From NCBI GenBank assembly GCA_016763665.1, contig JAESTI010000174.1, forward strand, positions 1 through 7,614: 7,614 bases of DNA, written 5' to 3'. Shown here piece after piece: positions 5,846-7,614 of this stretch (positions are counted from its first letter, which is position 1; each line of letters starts with the position of its first letter). Both the position numbers and the translations under genes were made by a program. The notes below the pieces were generated by a model. The model saw nothing but the letters and a program-made list of their open reading frames with translations, was not told the origin of the DNA and did not search any database. The stretch is from Bacteroidia bacterium (lineage in GTDB: Bacteria > Bacteroidota > Bacteroidia > Flavobacteriales > NORP286).

Positions 5846-6564
5846 TAGCTGTTGTGTTTATCAAGTAGCTTTTTAAGCACAGCAAAATCTTTTGGATATT
5901 CTGCAATTACTTCAATTTCTTCCTGTTTTATATTTCTGAATTGAACTCTGTGAGCATGCAGTGAAAATCTTTTCATAATAGGACGTTCCTCTTCTCCTGT
6001 TTTGATCTTGTATTTTTTCTTGATCTTCGACAGCAAAAACGATTCCCCACCATATACCTCATCACCAACAATTACAGCACCGAGGGAAGACAAATGTATC
6101 CTAATCTGATGCAGTCTGCCTGTAATCGGCTTGCACTCAACTAAAGTATAGTTTTTATAAAACTCAATGCTATTAAAAATAGTTTGAGCCTTCTTACCTT
6201 CTTTCTGATCAATTTTCACACGCTCTTTTCCTAAATTTTGAATTGGCAAGTCAACTTCAAGGTTTTCAAATTTATGAACTCCCTCAATTATTGCATGATA
6301 CGTTTTATCAACCTTTCTATTTTGAAACTGCATTGAGATGTTTCTATATGATTCCGGATTTTTTGCAAAAATAAGTGCTCCGGAAGTTTCTTTATCTAAT
6401 CGATGACAGGCTTGTAAGTCTTTATGGTATTTCTTTGCAAGCAATAGCAAATTCACCTCTTTATTCACCCTGTCATCCAACGTACTGAGCAATGCCGGTT
6501 TATTAACTACGACAATATCATCGCTTTCGTAAATTATGAGGTTTTTAAATTTTAGAGATTTCAT
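5845..6564 (-). CDS. RluA-family RNA pseudouridine synthase
   Basis: The enzyme isomerises uridine to pseudouridine in rRNA or tRNA in the cytoplasm; the target cannot be read from sequence. The 239-residue product has the family motifs in order: VVNKPALLST (19-28), the catalytic loop HRLDKETSGALIFAK (54-68) with nucleophile Asp57, KTYHAIIEG with Tyr89, TGRLHQIRIHLSSLG (148-162), GDEVYGG (167-173), and the C-terminal FSLHAHRVQF. There is no N-terminal S4 RNA-binding domain, so it is organised like short RluA rather than RluC/RluD. The start is fixed by a stop two codons upstream. That start lies at the end of a CATTAAT tandem repeat, so part of the ATG derives from the repeat unit. The gene lies 146 nt after the histidine kinase on the same strand and is coupled to the small membrane protein gene. 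The name rluA is not assigned because the substrate is unknown. Confidence 0.93.
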   Translation of the reverse strand: MKSLKFKNLIIYESDDIVVVNKPALLSTLDDRVNKEVNLLLLAKKYHKDLQACHRLDKETSGALIFAKNPESYRNISMQFQNRKVDKTYHAIIEGVHKFENLEVDLPIQNLGKERVKIDQKEGKKAQTIFNSIEFYKNYTLVECKPITGRLHQIRIHLSSLGAVIVGDEVYGGESFLLSKIKKKYKIKTGEEERPIMKRFSLHAHRVQFRNIKQEEIEVIAEYPKDFAVLKKLLDKHNS

Positions 6565-6681
6565 TAATGATTAATGACAATATTCTAATGCTTACAAATG
6601 ATACTATAATTATGGATACGAATACACGAATATACAAATAGCTTATAGCCAATAGTTTCTAGATAGGGCGAATACTGAATA
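6563..6681. repeat. Mosaic of short tandem repeats in the gap between the kinase and rluA-family genes
   Basis: Several arrays adjoin. ATTAATG is repeated at 6563-6569 and 6570-6576, overlapping the rluA-family start codon. 8-mers follow: ATACGAAT (6616-6623), ACACGAAT (6624-6631), ATACAAAT (6632-6639). Then come the heptamers ATAGCTT, ATAGCCA, ATAGTTT (6638-6658), and GCGAATA, CTGAATA (6668-6681). The 146-nt gap (6565-6710) thus contains little non-repetitive DNA and no visible stem-loop terminator. Confidence 0.5.
6587..6639. repeat. Intergenic repeat block upstream of the rluA-family gene (copy 2)
   Basis: AATGCTTACAAATGATACTA (6587-6606) and CGAATATACAAAT (6627-6639) pair with the blocks at 3868-3887 and 3899-3911, in the same order and orientation relative to the downstream minus-strand gene. 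The spacing between the blocks is 20 nt here and 11 nt in the glmM copy. The first block ends 22 nt upstream of the start codon here and 19 nt in the glmM copy. Confidence 0.5.
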
Positions 6682-6710
6682 TGCTAATCAAAATAATACT
6701 TATGCACGAA

Positions 6711-7614
6711 TTAACGATTCTTATTAAGGTTAAAACTAAATGTAGTACCTACGCCTAAACTACTCGTAACATTTACATTGGAGTTATGTGCTTCTAAAAT
6801 ATGCTTCACTATAGAAAGCCCTAACCCGGTTCCACCTGCTTCTCTTGATCTGCTTTTATCTACACGATAAAATCTTTCAAATAATCTTGGCAAATCTTCT
6901 TCTCCAATACCAATTCCATTGTCTGAAATTTCAACTGAAATAGTATTTTCCATTTCATAGCATCCTATTGAGGTTTTACCTCCTTCTTTCCCATATTTAA
7001 TAGAATTATCAACCAAATTATAAACCACTTGCTTTATTCTGTCCTTATCTGCATTAACTATGAATGTTTTATCACAACCTTTTTTTAATTCGAGTCCAAT
7101 GTTTTTCTCTTTTGATTTAATTTCCAGTGCCTCAAAGGCCTCTTTTATAAGTTCAATAACGTTAAATTCTTCCTGTTCTAAAGTCAGGTTTTTAGTTTCA
7201 AGACTGGAGATTATCAATAAGTCATCCACAAGGGTACATAACCTATCAGCATTTTTGGCAGCTTTTCTTACGAATTTTTCACGCACCTCATTTTCATTAA
7301 TGGCTCCATCAAGTAGGGTATGCAAATACCCCTGGATATTGAATATGGGAGTCTTTAACTCATGTGAAACATTTTCAAGAAACTCCATTCTATAATTTTC
7401 TAACCTCTTAAGTTGTTCTATTTCTACTTTTTTCTTTGATGTCCACGTAGTAATCTGATCATTCAAGGCATCTAATGGAGGAATATTTGAGGGGGTTTCA
7501 TCTGTTAACTCCTGTAAACTTTGTAAAATATTTATTACTTTTTTCTCGACAACATTTTTCATCCAAAACTGAAGCAGCCAGACAATCAAAAACAGAAACA
7601 GTAAATAAAATCCA
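6711..7614 (-). CDS. Membrane sensor histidine kinase, PhoR-like (5' end beyond the right edge)
   Basis: This is the sensor of a two-component system: it autophosphorylates on His and passes the phosphate to a response regulator. About 300 C-terminal residues are visible. The frame is open to the window edge, and the TTG at 7589 lies inside a membrane helix (GFYLLFLFLIVWLLQFW), so it is not the real start. After the helix come a charged signalling linker with no clear HAMP domain, the dimerisation/phosphoacceptor domain with FLENVSHELKTP (His codon 7364-7362), and an intact ATP-binding domain: N-box YNLVDNSIKYG, G1 DNGIGIG, F-box LFERFYR, and G2 GGTGLGLSIVK. All catalytic boxes are intact. 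The arrangement resembles Bacteroidota PhoR-type kinases, whose regulator gene is often adjacent, but the sensed signal is not readable and the sensor domain is missing. The final residues are NKNR, with the stop at 6713-6711. Confidence 0.93.
   Translation of the reverse strand, partial: GFYLLFLFLIVWLLQFWMKNVVEKKVINILQSLQELTDETPSNIPPLDALNDQITTWTSKKKVEIEQLKRLENYRMEFLENVSHELKTPIFNIQGYLHTLLDGAINENEVREKFVRKAAKNADRLCTLVDDLLIISSLETKNLTLEQEEFNVIELIKEAFEALEIKSKEKNIGLELKKGCDKTFIVNADKDRIKQVVYNLVDNSIKYGKEGGKTSIGCYEMENTISVEISDNGIGIGEEDLPRLFERFYRVDKSRSREAGGTGLGLSIVKHILEAHNSNVNVTSSLGVGTTFSFNLNKNR

Noticed and set aside
6640..6665. Terminator hairpin downstream of the histidine kinase
   Set aside because: TAGCTTATAGCC only pairs weakly with itself, and the pattern is explained better by direct ATAGNNN repeats.
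7060..7395. 111-codon open frame on the plus strand opposite the histidine kinase
   Set aside because: It mirrors the conserved kinase core, so openness is a by-product of AT-rich codon use.
7587..7589. TTG start for the histidine kinase
   Set aside because: The frame stays open to the window edge and the codon sits in the middle of a transmembrane helix; the gene is truncated by the window.

Overview
The window is AT-rich chromosomal DNA that looks like a member of the Bacteroidota, most likely from a flavobacterial lineage. Four things point there. A promoter of the TTG-N20-TAnnTTTG type lies upstream of rpmH. Clear Shine-Dalgarno sequences are absent. Signal peptides end in the pattern Ala|Gln. 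Phosphoglucosamine mutase is of the MTLIKSISGIRG type, with a GEGNGG sugar loop. Most of the content is housekeeping or cell-envelope genes. I see no phage, transposon, CRISPR array, defence island or RNA gene.

Layout from left to right. 1-548 (minus) is the first 182 residues of thymidylate synthase (thyA), cut by the left edge. 640-795 (minus) is ribosomal protein L34 (rpmH) with a good promoter at 829-863. 1000-1731 and 1810-2448 (plus) are two tandem paralogous secreted proteins, probably small outer-membrane beta-barrels. 2454-3848 (minus) is phosphoglucosamine mutase (glmM), ending 5 nt from the second paralog. 3974-5625 (plus) is a Wzi-like outer-membrane protein gene broken by one missing A in an A-run at 4841-4844. 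5657-5845 and 5845-6564 (both minus) are a 62-residue two-helix membrane protein and an RluA-family pseudouridine synthase, joined by a one-base TAATG stop/start overlap. 6711-7614 (minus) is most of a membrane sensor histidine kinase, cut by the right edge.

The genes do not form one pathway. There is a loose envelope theme: glmM supplies the amino-sugar precursor for peptidoglycan and LPS, three genes encode probable outer-membrane proteins, and the kinase is an inner-membrane sensor. thyA and rpmH belong to nucleotide synthesis and translation.

The least ordinary signal is in the DNA between genes. The intergenic stretches are built largely from degenerate tandem heptamers (AGAATNN, ATAGNNN, CATTAAT) and ACGAAT-type units. 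One such array, three TGTTGCK heptamers, lies in frame inside glmM and encodes exactly seven linker residues. The upstream regions of glmM and rluA also share two collinear near-identical blocks. I found no convincing undescribed multi-gene system.
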